Of a stretch of 64,000 nucleotides of DNA, positions 49,608 to 57,626 are shown in pieces (the stretch's first letter is position 1; every line of letters starts with the position of its first letter). A program made the position numbers and the translations under genes. Where the stretch lies: the NCBI RefSeq assembly GCF_905120345.1, contig NZ_CAJHOA010000006.1, positions 175,898 to 239,897 on the forward strand, read 5' to 3'. This DNA is from Denitrificimonas caeni. GTDB taxonomy: Bacteria > Pseudomonadota > Gammaproteobacteria > Pseudomonadales > Pseudomonadaceae. Under the pieces are notes generated by a model. It worked only from the letters and a program-made list of their open reading frames with translations. It had not been told where the DNA came from and made no database searches.

Positions 49608-49655
49608 TGTTACCTCGCCCACATGACGTAACACTTACCGTGACTGACGGTAACA
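49608..49655 (+). promoter_or_regulatory. Candidate CbrB upstream activating sites for crcZ
   Basis: TGTTAC (49608-49613) and GTAACA (49628-49633) form a dyad with 14 bp between. TTACCG (49635-49640) and CGGTAA (49648-49653) form a second, overlapping one, and GTAACACT is repeated directly. CbrB is known to bind TGTTAC/GTAACA arms upstream of crcZ in Pseudomonas. The site is about 90-130 bp before the sigma-54 promoter, a suitable enhancer distance. Confidence 0.65.
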
Positions 49656-49740
49656 CTCTGAATGAAAACAAAAATTCAAAAACCCTGTGAATATACGATA
49701 AAAACACTAAGTCGTTGATTTACAAGGTAATTATTAAAGT

Positions 49741-49757
49741 TGGCACGCCTCATGCTT
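49741..49757 (+). promoter_or_regulatory. Sigma-54 (RpoN) promoter of crcZ
   Basis: TGGCACG with GG at 49742-49743 and GC at 49754-49755 gives the exact GG-N10-GC spacing of -24/-12 promoters. Transcription would start near 49767. Confidence 0.85.
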
Positions 49758-49766
49758 TATATATCC

Positions 49767-50112
49767 GTACAACAACAATAACAAACACCAACCAATAATA
49801 AGAATAAGACGTAACGGCTCCAGCACAATAAAAACAACAGCATGGGAGACGCAGCTAACTGATTACTTTGCAGAGGATAAAGATTGTAGTAACACAGATG
49901 ATCCGAGAATAACAAAACTGCAGTTAATAATGCAGCGCCCGTATCGACTGAGTTTGCAACAATCGCGTCAGCATTCAAAGCAATCCGTTAACTTTTCTAC
50001 AGCTTAATGTGAGCTGTAAAAAAAAGCAGGCAAAAAACAATAACAACAGTGCCTAGAACAATAAAAACAACGCAATGAATACTCTACGGGGGAAGCCAAG
50101 GCTTCCCCCGTA
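49767..50112 (+). ncRNA. crcZ: CrcZ-type small RNA sequestering Hfq/Crc
   Basis: CrcZ binds Hfq (with Crc) and relieves catabolite repression. No protein gene fits this 0.35-kb stretch. It is rich in the A-rich motifs recognised by Hfq/Crc: ACAACAACAATAACAA at the 5' end, CCAATAATAAGAATAAG, AATAAAAACAACAG, AACAATAACAACAG and AACAATAAAAACAACG. It starts right after a sigma-54 promoter, ends with a strong hairpin, and lies upstream of pcnB, the crcZ position in Pseudomonas. An inner hairpin, TACAGCT/AGCTGTA, is at about 49997-50018. The identity rests on motif, promoter and position; the cbrAB genes are absent here. Confidence 0.85.
50085..50112 (+). terminator. Hairpin at crcZ 3' end
   Basis: TACGGGGGAAGCC (50085-50097) and GGCTTCCCCCGTA (50100-50112) form a 13-bp perfect palindrome with a tiny loop. 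No T-run follows, so processing or weak termination is possible. 50113-50362 holds only the pcnB leader. Confidence 0.7.
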
Positions 50113-50362
50113 ACATTATCGATTCAAGCACTTACCTCCTCTTTGTTGATCACTACACACAACACTCCAAGACGCTTAAGCATTTTCTTCGTTCACCTCG
50201 CACTCTAGCGGTGGTAGAATCGTTAACCATGATGTGCCATTCACAATACAATAATTCTTTTCGTTTCATCGCACAGGCCGCACTGCACTCTTTGCCGCTG
50301 ATTTTGTTGCGCACAGCGTTTATGAATTATCCTTCTGTCGCGAGTCGCAAACAGGCCTTGTT

Positions 50363-51742
50363 ATGCTGAAAAAGCTTTTTAAACCCTTTCGCCTTTCACG
50401 CCAGCGCAAAGAACCCGAACAACCCACCGTACTGGAAGCCCATGAGCACCGTCTCAGCTGTGCAGACTTCAGTCGTAACGCCGCCAATGTGGCCGTACGC
50501 TTACAGCATGCGGGCTTCCAAGCGTACTTAGTCGGCGGTTGCGTACGTGACTCCCTGCTCGGTGTAACGCCAAAAGACTTTGACGTCGCCACCAATGCGA
50601 CTCCGGAAGAGGTGCGTTACGAATTCCGTAATTCACGTATTATTGGTCGACGCTTTAAACTAGTGCATGTACATTTTGGTCGCGAAATTATTGAAGTTGC
50701 GACCTTCCGTAGCAATCACGTACAAGATGATGATGTCGCGAACAACGATCAATCGGCGCATGATGTCAGCGGTCGTATTTTGCGTGATAACGTCTACGGC
50801 AGCATGGAAGATGACGCCCAGCGCCGCGACTTCACCATGAACGCCCTGTACTTTGATGTCAGCAACGAAAAAGTTCACGATTACAGTACGGGCTTTGCCG
50901 ATATTAAACGTCGCTTAATCCGTCTGATCGGTGACCCAGAACAACGCTACCTTGAAGACCCTGTTCGTATGCTGCGCGCCATTCGCTTTGCCGCCAAACT
51001 GGACTTTGAGATTGAAGACAGTACCGCCGAACCGATTCGCCGTTTAGCGCATTTATTAGCGGATATCCCCTCGGCGCGTCTTTACGAAGAAGTACTCAAA
51101 CTCTTTCTCAGTGGCTACGCTGTACGCACCTATGAACTGCTCTGCGAGTACGATTTATTCGCCCAACTGTTCCCCGGCACAGCTAAAGCACTACTAAGAC
51201 AACCAGAGAATGTTGATCGCTTACTGCGCAACGCCTTTAAGAGCACGGACAAGCGCGTCAATATGGATCGCCCTGTCACACCTGCATTTTTATTTGCAGC
51301 ATTGCTCTGGCCGTCGCTCACAGTTCGCGCGATCAGCTTGCAAAATGATGGCATGCACGCGCTACCGGCCATGCAAGAAGCGGCGCACCAAGTCCTACTC
51401 GAGCAAGTGCAGCGCATCGCCGTGCCAAAACGCTTTAGTATGCCCACCCGTGAAATTTGGGATATGCAAGAACGCTTACCACGCCGCGCAGGCAAACGCG
51501 CTGACACTTTATTAGCACACCCTCGTTTCCGTGCCGGTTACGACTTTTTACTATTGCGTGAAAGTGCTGGCGAGCCCACTGAAGGGCTGGGTGATTGGTG
51601 GACAGCGTATCAAGATGCCAGCGACAGTCAGCGCCGCGAGATGATTAGCAACTTATCCAGCAAAAGTAGCGCGCCACGCAAACGTCGACGCAGCAAACCA
51701 CGCACCAGCAAACCCGACCATATGGCGCCAGGTCACGAGTAA
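50363..51742 (+). CDS. pcnB: Poly(A) polymerase I
   Basis: It adds poly(A) tails to RNA 3' ends, promoting decay. The 459 residues have the nucleotidyltransferase motif LVGGCVRDSLLGVTPKDFDV near residue 55, the catalytic second part RRDFTMNALYFD, and RLIGDPEQRYLEDPVRMLRA. A basic, Arg/Lys-rich tail (KSSAPRKRRRSKPR) marks RNA binding. No clear ribosome site precedes the ATG. It overlaps folK by one base (TAATG). Confidence 0.95.
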   Translation: MLKKLFKPFRLSRQRKEPEQPTVLEAHEHRLSCADFSRNAANVAVRLQHAGFQAYLVGGCVRDSLLGVTPKDFDVATNATPEEVRYEFRNSRIIGRRFKLVHVHFGREIIEVATFRSNHVQDDDVANNDQSAHDVSGRILRDNVYGSMEDDAQRRDFTMNALYFDVSNEKVHDYSTGFADIKRRLIRLIGDPEQRYLEDPVRMLRAIRFAAKLDFEIEDSTAEPIRRLAHLLADIPSARLYEEVLKLFLSGYAVRTYELLCEYDLFAQLFPGTAKALLRQPENVDRLLRNAFKSTDKRVNMDRPVTPAFLFAALLWPSLTVRAISLQNDGMHALPAMQEAAHQVLLEQVQRIAVPKRFSMPTREIWDMQERLPRRAGKRADTLLAHPRFRAGYDFLLLRESAGEPTEGLGDWWTAYQDASDSQRREMISNLSSKSSAPRKRRRSKPRTSKPDHMAPGHE

Positions 51743-52278
51743 TGGAGCAGGTTTATATTGGTTTAGGCAGCAATTTAGCTGAGCCTGTGCAGCAACTGGA
51801 TGCAGCGCTAGCAGCTCTAGCACAACTGCCAGAAACGCGTTTAGTCGCAATCTCCGCCTATTATTCCAGCGCGCCACTGGGTCCAAGTGACCAGCCGCGC
51901 TATACCAATGCAGTCGCACACTTAGCAACTGATTTAACAGCGCATGCGTTACTCGATCAATTACAAGCGATCGAGCTTGATCAAGGCCGTCAACGTAAAG
52001 CTGAACGCTGGGGCCCACGCACGCTGGATTTGGATATTGTACTGTTCGGTGAGCATATTATTGACGATGAGCGTCTTTGTGTTCCGCATTACCATATGCA
52101 CGCTCGACCTTTTGTCTTACTGCCTTTAGCAGAGCTTTGCCCTGCTGATTTGCAACTACCCGATGGTCGCCGACTGGTGGATTTATTAAGCAACTGCCCT
52201 ATTGACCCAACCCTGCAGCGCCTGCATACGCCTCAGCTTGGTACCTCTATGGCAGCCAATAAGCATAGAAATGATTGA
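51742..52278 (+). CDS. folK: HPPK, 2-amino-4-hydroxy-6-hydroxymethyldihydropteridine diphosphokinase
   Basis: It pyrophosphorylates the pterin precursor in folate synthesis. The 178 residues show [10 protein letters not shown] at the start, [19 protein letters not shown], and the HPPK signature [15 protein letters not shown]. Start and pcnB stop overlap by one base. panB follows. Confidence 0.96.
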   Translation: MEQVYIGLGSNLAEPVQQLDAALAALAQLPETRLVAISAYYSSAPLGPSDQPRYTNAVAHLATDLTAHALLDQLQAIELDQGRQRKAERWGPRTLDLDIVLFGEHIIDDERLCVPHYHMHARPFVLLPLAELCPADLQLPDGRRLVDLLSNCPIDPTLQRLHTPQLGTSMAANKHRND

Positions 52279-52352
52279 CTTACAGCGAAGCCGTCAGGAC
52301 TATAATCACCTTGATACGAGTACCCATAAAGGTACCAAAGAGGACTCCTTGC

Positions 52353-53153
52353 ATGTCTGATGTCACCCTAACAACCTTATTACAACTCAAACAGCGCGGC
52401 GAAAAAATTGCCATGTTGACCTGTTATGACGCGACTTTTGCCGCCACTGCCTGTACCGCAGGTGTCGAAATCTTATTAATTGGCGACTCGTTGGGCATGG
52501 TTCTGCAAGGTCACGACAGCACCTTACCCGTGACCATTGAAGATATGGCCTATCACACGGCTTCGGTTAAACGCGGCAATAAAGGTGCATTGATCCTTAG
52601 CGACCTCTCCTTTATGAGCGCAGCAACCCTTGAGCAAACCTATCAAAGCTGCGCCAAGCTGATGCAGGCCGGCGCGCACATGGTCAAACTTGAAGGCGGC
52701 GCTTGGTTAGCAGACACCGTGAGCTTATTAGCCGAGCGCGGCATTCCTTGCTGCGTGCACTTAGGCCTAACCCCGCAATCAGTCAATGTCTTTGGCGGTT
52801 ATAAAGTGCAAGGTCGTGGCGAGCAACAAGCACAAAAAATGCTGGATGAAGCCATTGCCCTTGAGCAAGCGGGCGCAGCCTTACTGCTGTTAGAGTGTGT
52901 ACCCAGTGAACTGGCAGAACGCATCAGTCGCGCCGTGCAGGTGCCGGTGATTGGCATTGGCGCCGGCCCTGGTACTGATGGCCAGGTTCTGGTACTACAC
53001 GACATGCTGGGCTTATCATTAAGTGGCCGTACGCCTAAATTTGTACGCAACTTTATGCAAGGGCAAAGCAGTATTGCGGGCGCAATCAGCCTCTACACCC
53101 AATCGGTTAAAGACCAATCATTCCCAGCAGCAGAGCACGAGTTCCACGCATGA
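52353..53153 (+). CDS. panB: Ketopantoate hydroxymethyltransferase
   Basis: It makes ketopantoate from ketoisovalerate and methylene-THF in pantothenate synthesis. The 266 residues show [30 protein letters not shown] and [19 protein letters not shown]. The start is ATG 52353, 9 nt after GAGG; the frame is open further upstream but overlaps folK. panC overlaps its end by 4 nt. Confidence 0.97.
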   Translation: MSDVTLTTLLQLKQRGEKIAMLTCYDATFAATACTAGVEILLIGDSLGMVLQGHDSTLPVTIEDMAYHTASVKRGNKGALILSDLSFMSAATLEQTYQSCAKLMQAGAHMVKLEGGAWLADTVSLLAERGIPCCVHLGLTPQSVNVFGGYKVQGRGEQQAQKMLDEAIALEQAGAALLLLECVPSELAERISRAVQVPVIGIGAGPGTDGQVLVLHDMLGLSLSGRTPKFVRNFMQGQSSIAGAISLYTQSVKDQSFPAAEHEFHA

Positions 53154-53998
53154 ATACAGTACAATCGCTGCCAGAGTTACGCGCCGCCATTGCCCGCGCA
53201 CGCAGTGAAGGCAAACGCATTGCCTTGGTACCCACCATGGGTAATTTACACGCGGGTCATATCGCCCTCGTCAAACAGGCCGTTGAGCGCGCTGATTTCG
53301 TTGTCGCCAGCATTTTTGTCAATCCGTTGCAGTTTGGTCCAAACGAAGATCTCGACAGTTATCCACGTACTTTAGCCGCAGATCAGAGTAAGCTGCTCGA
53401 AGCCGGTTGTAATCTGCTGTTCACCCCTGATGCACAGGTTATGTACCCGCAGGGAATGACGCAGCACACTATTGTCAGCGTGCCAGGTGTGTCTACGGGT
53501 TTATGTGGTGGCAGTCGTCCTGGCCATTTTGATGGCGTAGCCACTGTGGTCTGCAAGCTGCTGAATATGGCGCAACCCGATATGGCTCTATTTGGCGAAA
53601 AGGACTATCAGCAACTGGCGGTCATCCGAAAAATGGTTGCTGATTTAAATATGCCAGTGCAAATTTTTGGCGTTCCCATTGTTCGTGATACAGATGGCCT
53701 CGCATTATCTTCAAGAAATGGGTATCTTAACGCGCAACAACGTGCCAGCGCTCCTGCTTTGCATCAGTGCATGCAGACTGTTAAAGCACAAATAAAAAAT
53801 GGCCGCCGTGATTACGCAGCGCTCTTTGAGCAACTTAACATTGATCTACAAGTCGCAGGCTTTCGTCTTGATTATGTAGAACTGCGTGATGCGCTAAGCC
53901 TACAACCCGCTGCTGTGCAGAGCACTCAGTTGGTCTTATTAGCTGCCGCTTATCTCGGTAGCACACGCCTAATCGACAATCTGATTTTTGATCTGTAA
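53150..53998 (+). CDS. panC: Pantothenate synthetase
   Basis: It joins pantoate and beta-alanine with ATP. The 282 residues show [11 protein letters not shown] (HIGH-like ATP site) near residue 28, [33 protein letters not shown] and [10 protein letters not shown] (KMSKS-like). It overlaps panB by ATGA at 53150. panD follows 67 nt later. Confidence 0.97.
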   Translation: MNTVQSLPELRAAIARARSEGKRIALVPTMGNLHAGHIALVKQAVERADFVVASIFVNPLQFGPNEDLDSYPRTLAADQSKLLEAGCNLLFTPDAQVMYPQGMTQHTIVSVPGVSTGLCGGSRPGHFDGVATVVCKLLNMAQPDMALFGEKDYQQLAVIRKMVADLNMPVQIFGVPIVRDTDGLALSSRNGYLNAQQRASAPALHQCMQTVKAQIKNGRRDYAALFEQLNIDLQVAGFRLDYVELRDALSLQPAAVQSTQLVLLAAAYLGSTRLIDNLIFDL

Positions 53999-54065
53999 TA
54001 ACGACAGACGCCGAGTACTGGCGCTTAACTTACCAGTACTGCGCTACGTCGAAGAGGAAAACACC

Positions 54066-54446
54066 ATGCAAACCATTATGCTCAAAGCGAAATTGCACCG
54101 CGCAATTACCACCCATGCCGTCGTTGACTATGAAGGCTCTTGCGCCATTGATGGCGACTGGTTAGATCAGTCGGGGATTCGCGAGTACGAGCAAATCCAA
54201 ATTTATAACGTCAACAATGGCGAACGTTTCACCACCTACGCGATTCGTGGCGAAGCCGGTTCCCAGATCATCTCGGTCAACGGCGCAGCCGCTCATAAAG
54301 CCGCTGTCGGTGACGTGTTAATTATTTGCGCTTACTGCAACTATGAAGAGAGCGAGCTCGCTACTCATGAGCCACGTTTACTCTATATGGGTAAAGATGG
54401 TTCACTGAGCCATAGCAGTAATGCAATTCCTGTGCAGTTGGCCTAA
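54066..54446 (+). CDS. panD: Aspartate 1-decarboxylase precursor
   Basis: This pyruvoyl enzyme makes beta-alanine. The 126 residues include the self-cleavage site Gly-Ser in YEGSCAIDG near residues 24-25, which yields the alpha chain with its pyruvoyl group. The start is ATG 54066 after GAAGAGGAAA; an upstream in-frame ATG overlaps panC and adds an unlikely leader. panB-panC-panD supply the whole pantothenate branch. Confidence 0.97.
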   Translation: MQTIMLKAKLHRAITTHAVVDYEGSCAIDGDWLDQSGIREYEQIQIYNVNNGERFTTYAIRGEAGSQIISVNGAAAHKAAVGDVLIICAYCNYEESELATHEPRLLYMGKDGSLSHSSNAIPVQLA

Positions 54447-54462
54447 GCCTCTTGCATTCAAT

Positions 54463-54492
54463 AATGGGTGGACCGGTTCCACCCATTTTTTT
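54463..54492 (+). terminator. Terminator after panD
   Basis: AATGGGTGGA pairs with TCCACCCATT around a 5-nt loop, and a T-run follows. It separates the pan genes from pgi. Confidence 0.9.
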
Positions 54493-54512
54493 AATATAAG
54501 TAGATCGGTGTC

Positions 54513-56177
54513 ATGACCCACTACCAACAGCCTTTTGATGCATCTAAACTCCCCGCTTGGCAGCAGTTGCTTAAACAGCGCGACGCCATGCAGGATTTCC
54601 GCATGCAGGATGCCTTTGCGACAGATACGCAGCGTTTTCAGCGTTTTTCTTTAAACCACGATGGTTTGCTATTAGATTTTTCAAAAAACTTGTTGGATAA
54701 CACCACTCTAGATTTGCTGATGCAACTGGCCGAACAAAGCCATCTGCAAAACGCCATTCAAGCGTTATTTAATGGCAAATCTGTGAACGCTTCGGAGCAA
54801 CGCCCAGCACTGCACACGGCCTTACGTCGACCCATTGGCGATACGCTAGTGGTGGATGGCGAGGATATCATTCCGTTGATTCATAATGTGCTCAGCAGCA
54901 TGACCGAAATGGTCAACCGCATTCACAACGGCTTGTGGCGCGGCTACAGCGAAAAGCCTATTACAGATATCGTTAATATTGGTATTGGCGGCTCGTTTCT
55001 AGGCCCCCAACTGGTCTCTGAAGCGCTACTACCGTTTGCCCAGCAAGGTGTGCATTGCCATTTCTTAGCCAATATTGATGGCAGTGAGTTTCACGAACTG
55101 AGTAACAGCCTGAATGCTGAAACCACCTTATTTATTGTTTCCAGTAAGTCTTTTAAAACCCTCGAAACCTTAAAAAATGCTCAAGCAGCACGCAGTTGGT
55201 ACCTTGCCCAAGGCGGTACTGAGACCTGTGTGGATCGTCACTTTATTGCGGTATCCAGTAATATTGAAGCTGCAGTAGCTTTCGGTATTGCCCCTGAAAA
55301 TATACTACCCATTTGGGATTGGGTCGGTGGTCGTTATTCATTATGGTCAGCGATCGGCCTGCCGATTGCATTATCGATCGGCATGTCCAACTTTAAAGAG
55401 TTATTGGCAGGCGCATGGAGCATGGACCAACACTTCCAAGAGGCGCCCTTTGCCGAAAATATGCCCGTGATCATGGCGATGCTTGGTATTTGGTACAACA
55501 ATTTTTGGCAAGCACAAAGCCAAGCTATTTTGCCCTACGACCATTATTTGCGTAATTTCACCCAGCATTTACAACAGCTGGATATGGAGTCCAATGGCAA
55601 ACATGTACGCCAAGATGGCTCGCCTTTAACATATCCTAGCGGCTCAGTGATTTGGGGTGGAGTGGGCTGTAATGGTCAGCATGCCTATCACCAATTACTG
55701 CACCAAGGCACCATGTTAGTGCCCGCTGACTTTATTGTACCGGTGGTCAGCCATAATCAAATTGCTGATCATCACCAGTGGCTGTATGCGAACTGTTTAT
55801 CGCAAAGCCAAGCCTTAATGCAAGGTAAAAGCCTCGAGCAAGCCGCGCAAGAACTGCGAGATAAAGGTCTCGATGAAAGTGAAGTGCAGCGTTTAGCACC
55901 CCATAAAGAAATTCCAGGTAATCGTCCCAGTAACACTTTAGTTTTGGAACGTGTCTGCCCACGTCGTCTCGGCGCTTTAATTGCCCTCTACGAGCATAAA
56001 GTCTTTGTCCAGAGTGTCGTGTGGGGGACCAATGCCTTTGATCAATGGGGTGTTGAACTGGGTAAAGTGCTAGGCGAAGATGTCTATCAACGCTTAACTA
56101 CGCAAACACTAAGCACTGTAACGGATGCTTCAACCCAAGGTTTAATTAATTTTTTTAGAAACCGCCATCGCGGTTAA
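54513..56177 (+). CDS. pgi: Glucose-6-phosphate isomerase
   Basis: It interconverts glucose-6-phosphate and fructose-6-phosphate. The 554 residues contain [32 protein letters not shown], the PGI signature [17 protein letters not shown], the catalytic Glu-His region [10 protein letters not shown] and [16 protein letters not shown] near the C-terminus. It starts 21 nt after the panD terminator. Placement after panC/panD is Pseudomonas-like. Confidence 0.97.
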   Translation: MTHYQQPFDASKLPAWQQLLKQRDAMQDFRMQDAFATDTQRFQRFSLNHDGLLLDFSKNLLDNTTLDLLMQLAEQSHLQNAIQALFNGKSVNASEQRPALHTALRRPIGDTLVVDGEDIIPLIHNVLSSMTEMVNRIHNGLWRGYSEKPITDIVNIGIGGSFLGPQLVSEALLPFAQQGVHCHFLANIDGSEFHELSNSLNAETTLFIVSSKSFKTLETLKNAQAARSWYLAQGGTETCVDRHFIAVSSNIEAAVAFGIAPENILPIWDWVGGRYSLWSAIGLPIALSIGMSNFKELLAGAWSMDQHFQEAPFAENMPVIMAMLGIWYNNFWQAQSQAILPYDHYLRNFTQHLQQLDMESNGKHVRQDGSPLTYPSGSVIWGGVGCNGQHAYHQLLHQGTMLVPADFIVPVVSHNQIADHHQWLYANCLSQSQALMQGKSLEQAAQELRDKGLDESEVQRLAPHKEIPGNRPSNTLVLERVCPRRLGALIALYEHKVFVQSVVWGTNAFDQWGVELGKVLGEDVYQRLTTQTLSTVTDASTQGLINFFRNRHRG

Positions 56178-56206
56178 ACAAAACATAGACAAAGGTTTTC
56201 ACCCGT

Positions 56207-56242
56207 CACTGATAAACATAATAAAAAAGGTATTTATCAGTG
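56207..56242 (+). repeat. 10-bp inverted repeat upstream of thiolase
   Basis: CACTGATAAA (56207-56216) pairs with TTTATCAGTG (56233-56242) around a 16-nt A-rich loop. It could be the pgi terminator or an operator; the lack of a T-run leaves this open. Confidence 0.5.
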
Positions 56243-56273
56243 TGCTTTTAAACCGTAGCAAAAGGATATCCCC

Positions 56274-57452
56274 ATGCATGAAGTTGTTATTGTTGCCGCT
56301 ACACGCACCGCTGTCGGTAGCTTTCAAGGCAGTTTAGCCTCTATTCCAGCACCGCAATTAGGTGCGATTGTGATTCGCAGTCTACTGGAGCAAACAGGCG
56401 TTGCTGCTGAACAAGTTGATGAAGTCATTCTCGGCCAAGTACTTACGGCAGGCAGTGGGCAAAACCCTGCACGACAGACGGCTATCCACGCCGGTCTACC
56501 CTTTAGCACCCCAGCTTTCACCCTCAATAAAGTCTGCGGCTCGGGTCTCAAAGCGTTACATTTAGCGGCGCAAGCTATCCGTTGCGGTGATGCTGAAGTG
56601 ATTATCGCCGGTGGCCAAGAAAACATGAGCCTATCACCTTATGTGATGCCAGGTGCGCGTACCGGTTTACGCATGGGTCATGCTAAAGTTATCGATACCA
56701 TGATTGAAGACGGCCTTTGGGATGCCTTCAATGATATTCATATGGGTATCACGGCTGAAAATCTTGTCGAAAAATACAACTTAAGCCGCGAGCAACAAGA
56801 TGCGTTTGCCGCAGCCTCACAAGAAAAAGCAGTTGCCGCGATTGCTGCGGGTCGCTTTGTCAGCGAAATCACTCCAGTGAGCATTCCTCAGCGCAAAGGT
56901 GAGCCACTGATTTTCGACACCGACGAGCAACCTCGCGCGGGGACAACAGCTGAATCACTGGCGAAACTACGTCCTGCCTTTAAAAAAGACGGTTCAGTCA
57001 CTGCGGGTAACGCCTCGTCGCTCAACGATGGTGCCGCAGCGGTGATGTTAATGAGTGCCGAAAAAGCTAAAGCACTGGGTCTGCCTGTCTTGGCACGTAT
57101 TGTTGCTTATGCCAATGCGGGTGTTGATCCAAGCATTATGGGTATCGGCCCAGTCGCAGCCACACAGAAATGCCTGAGCAAAGCAGGCTGGAACATCGCC
57201 GACTTGGACCTTATTGAAGCCAATGAAGCTTTTGCCGCACAATCATTAAGCGTGAATCAAGAACTAGGCTGGGATACCAATAAAATCAATGTCAATGGCG
57301 GTGCAATTGCCATCGGCCATCCGATTGGTGCATCAGGTTGCCGTATTCTTGTTTCGCTGCTGCATGAAATGTTACGCCGTGATGCCAAAAAAGGTCTTGC
57401 CACCCTGTGTATTGGCGGCGGTCAAGGCGTAGCATTAGCGATTGAACGCTAA
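56274..57452 (+). CDS. Acetyl-CoA C-acetyltransferase (biosynthetic-type thiolase)
   Basis: It condenses or cleaves acetoacetyl-CoA. The 392 residues show the acyl-accepting cysteine C88 in [11 protein letters not shown], the [10 protein letters not shown] motif with H349, and the second active cysteine C379 in LCIGGGQG. The length fits short-chain thiolases (AtoB/PhbA) rather than FadA. No partner gene is adjacent, so either ketone-body degradation, acetoacetyl-CoA synthesis, or amino-acid breakdown is possible. Confidence 0.94.
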   Translation: MHEVVIVAATRTAVGSFQGSLASIPAPQLGAIVIRSLLEQTGVAAEQVDEVILGQVLTAGSGQNPARQTAIHAGLPFSTPAFTLNKVCGSGLKALHLAAQAIRCGDAEVIIAGGQENMSLSPYVMPGARTGLRMGHAKVIDTMIEDGLWDAFNDIHMGITAENLVEKYNLSREQQDAFAAASQEKAVAAIAAGRFVSEITPVSIPQRKGEPLIFDTDEQPRAGTTAESLAKLRPAFKKDGSVTAGNASSLNDGAAAVMLMSAEKAKALGLPVLARIVAYANAGVDPSIMGIGPVAATQKCLSKAGWNIADLDLIEANEAFAAQSLSVNQELGWDTNKINVNGGAIAIGHPIGASGCRILVSLLHEMLRRDAKKGLATLCIGGGQGVALAIER

Positions 57453-57626
57453 GTTGCGTTAACTTATAACAGCATCGGCCTGGATTGAACTGCAGGTCGA
57501 TGCTGTACATCTCTGCCAATAAACCCTTCTGCGCTATCGCTATGCGCAATCACCTAAACGACAATCTACTGCTCTGCGCGTATTTTGCCTACACTATGGA
57601 TACCGTCGACTTGAGGAGTTGCAGTG

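Noticed and set aside
49757..49978. 73-residue open frame on the minus strand
   Set aside because: It lies inside the crcZ RNA gene, is antisense to A-rich motifs, which makes a Leu/Phe-rich translation, and has no ribosome site.
50085..50112. Palindrome as an insertion-sequence end or attachment site
   Set aside because: There is no transposase or direct repeat nearby, and its place at the end of crcZ explains it as an RNA hairpin.
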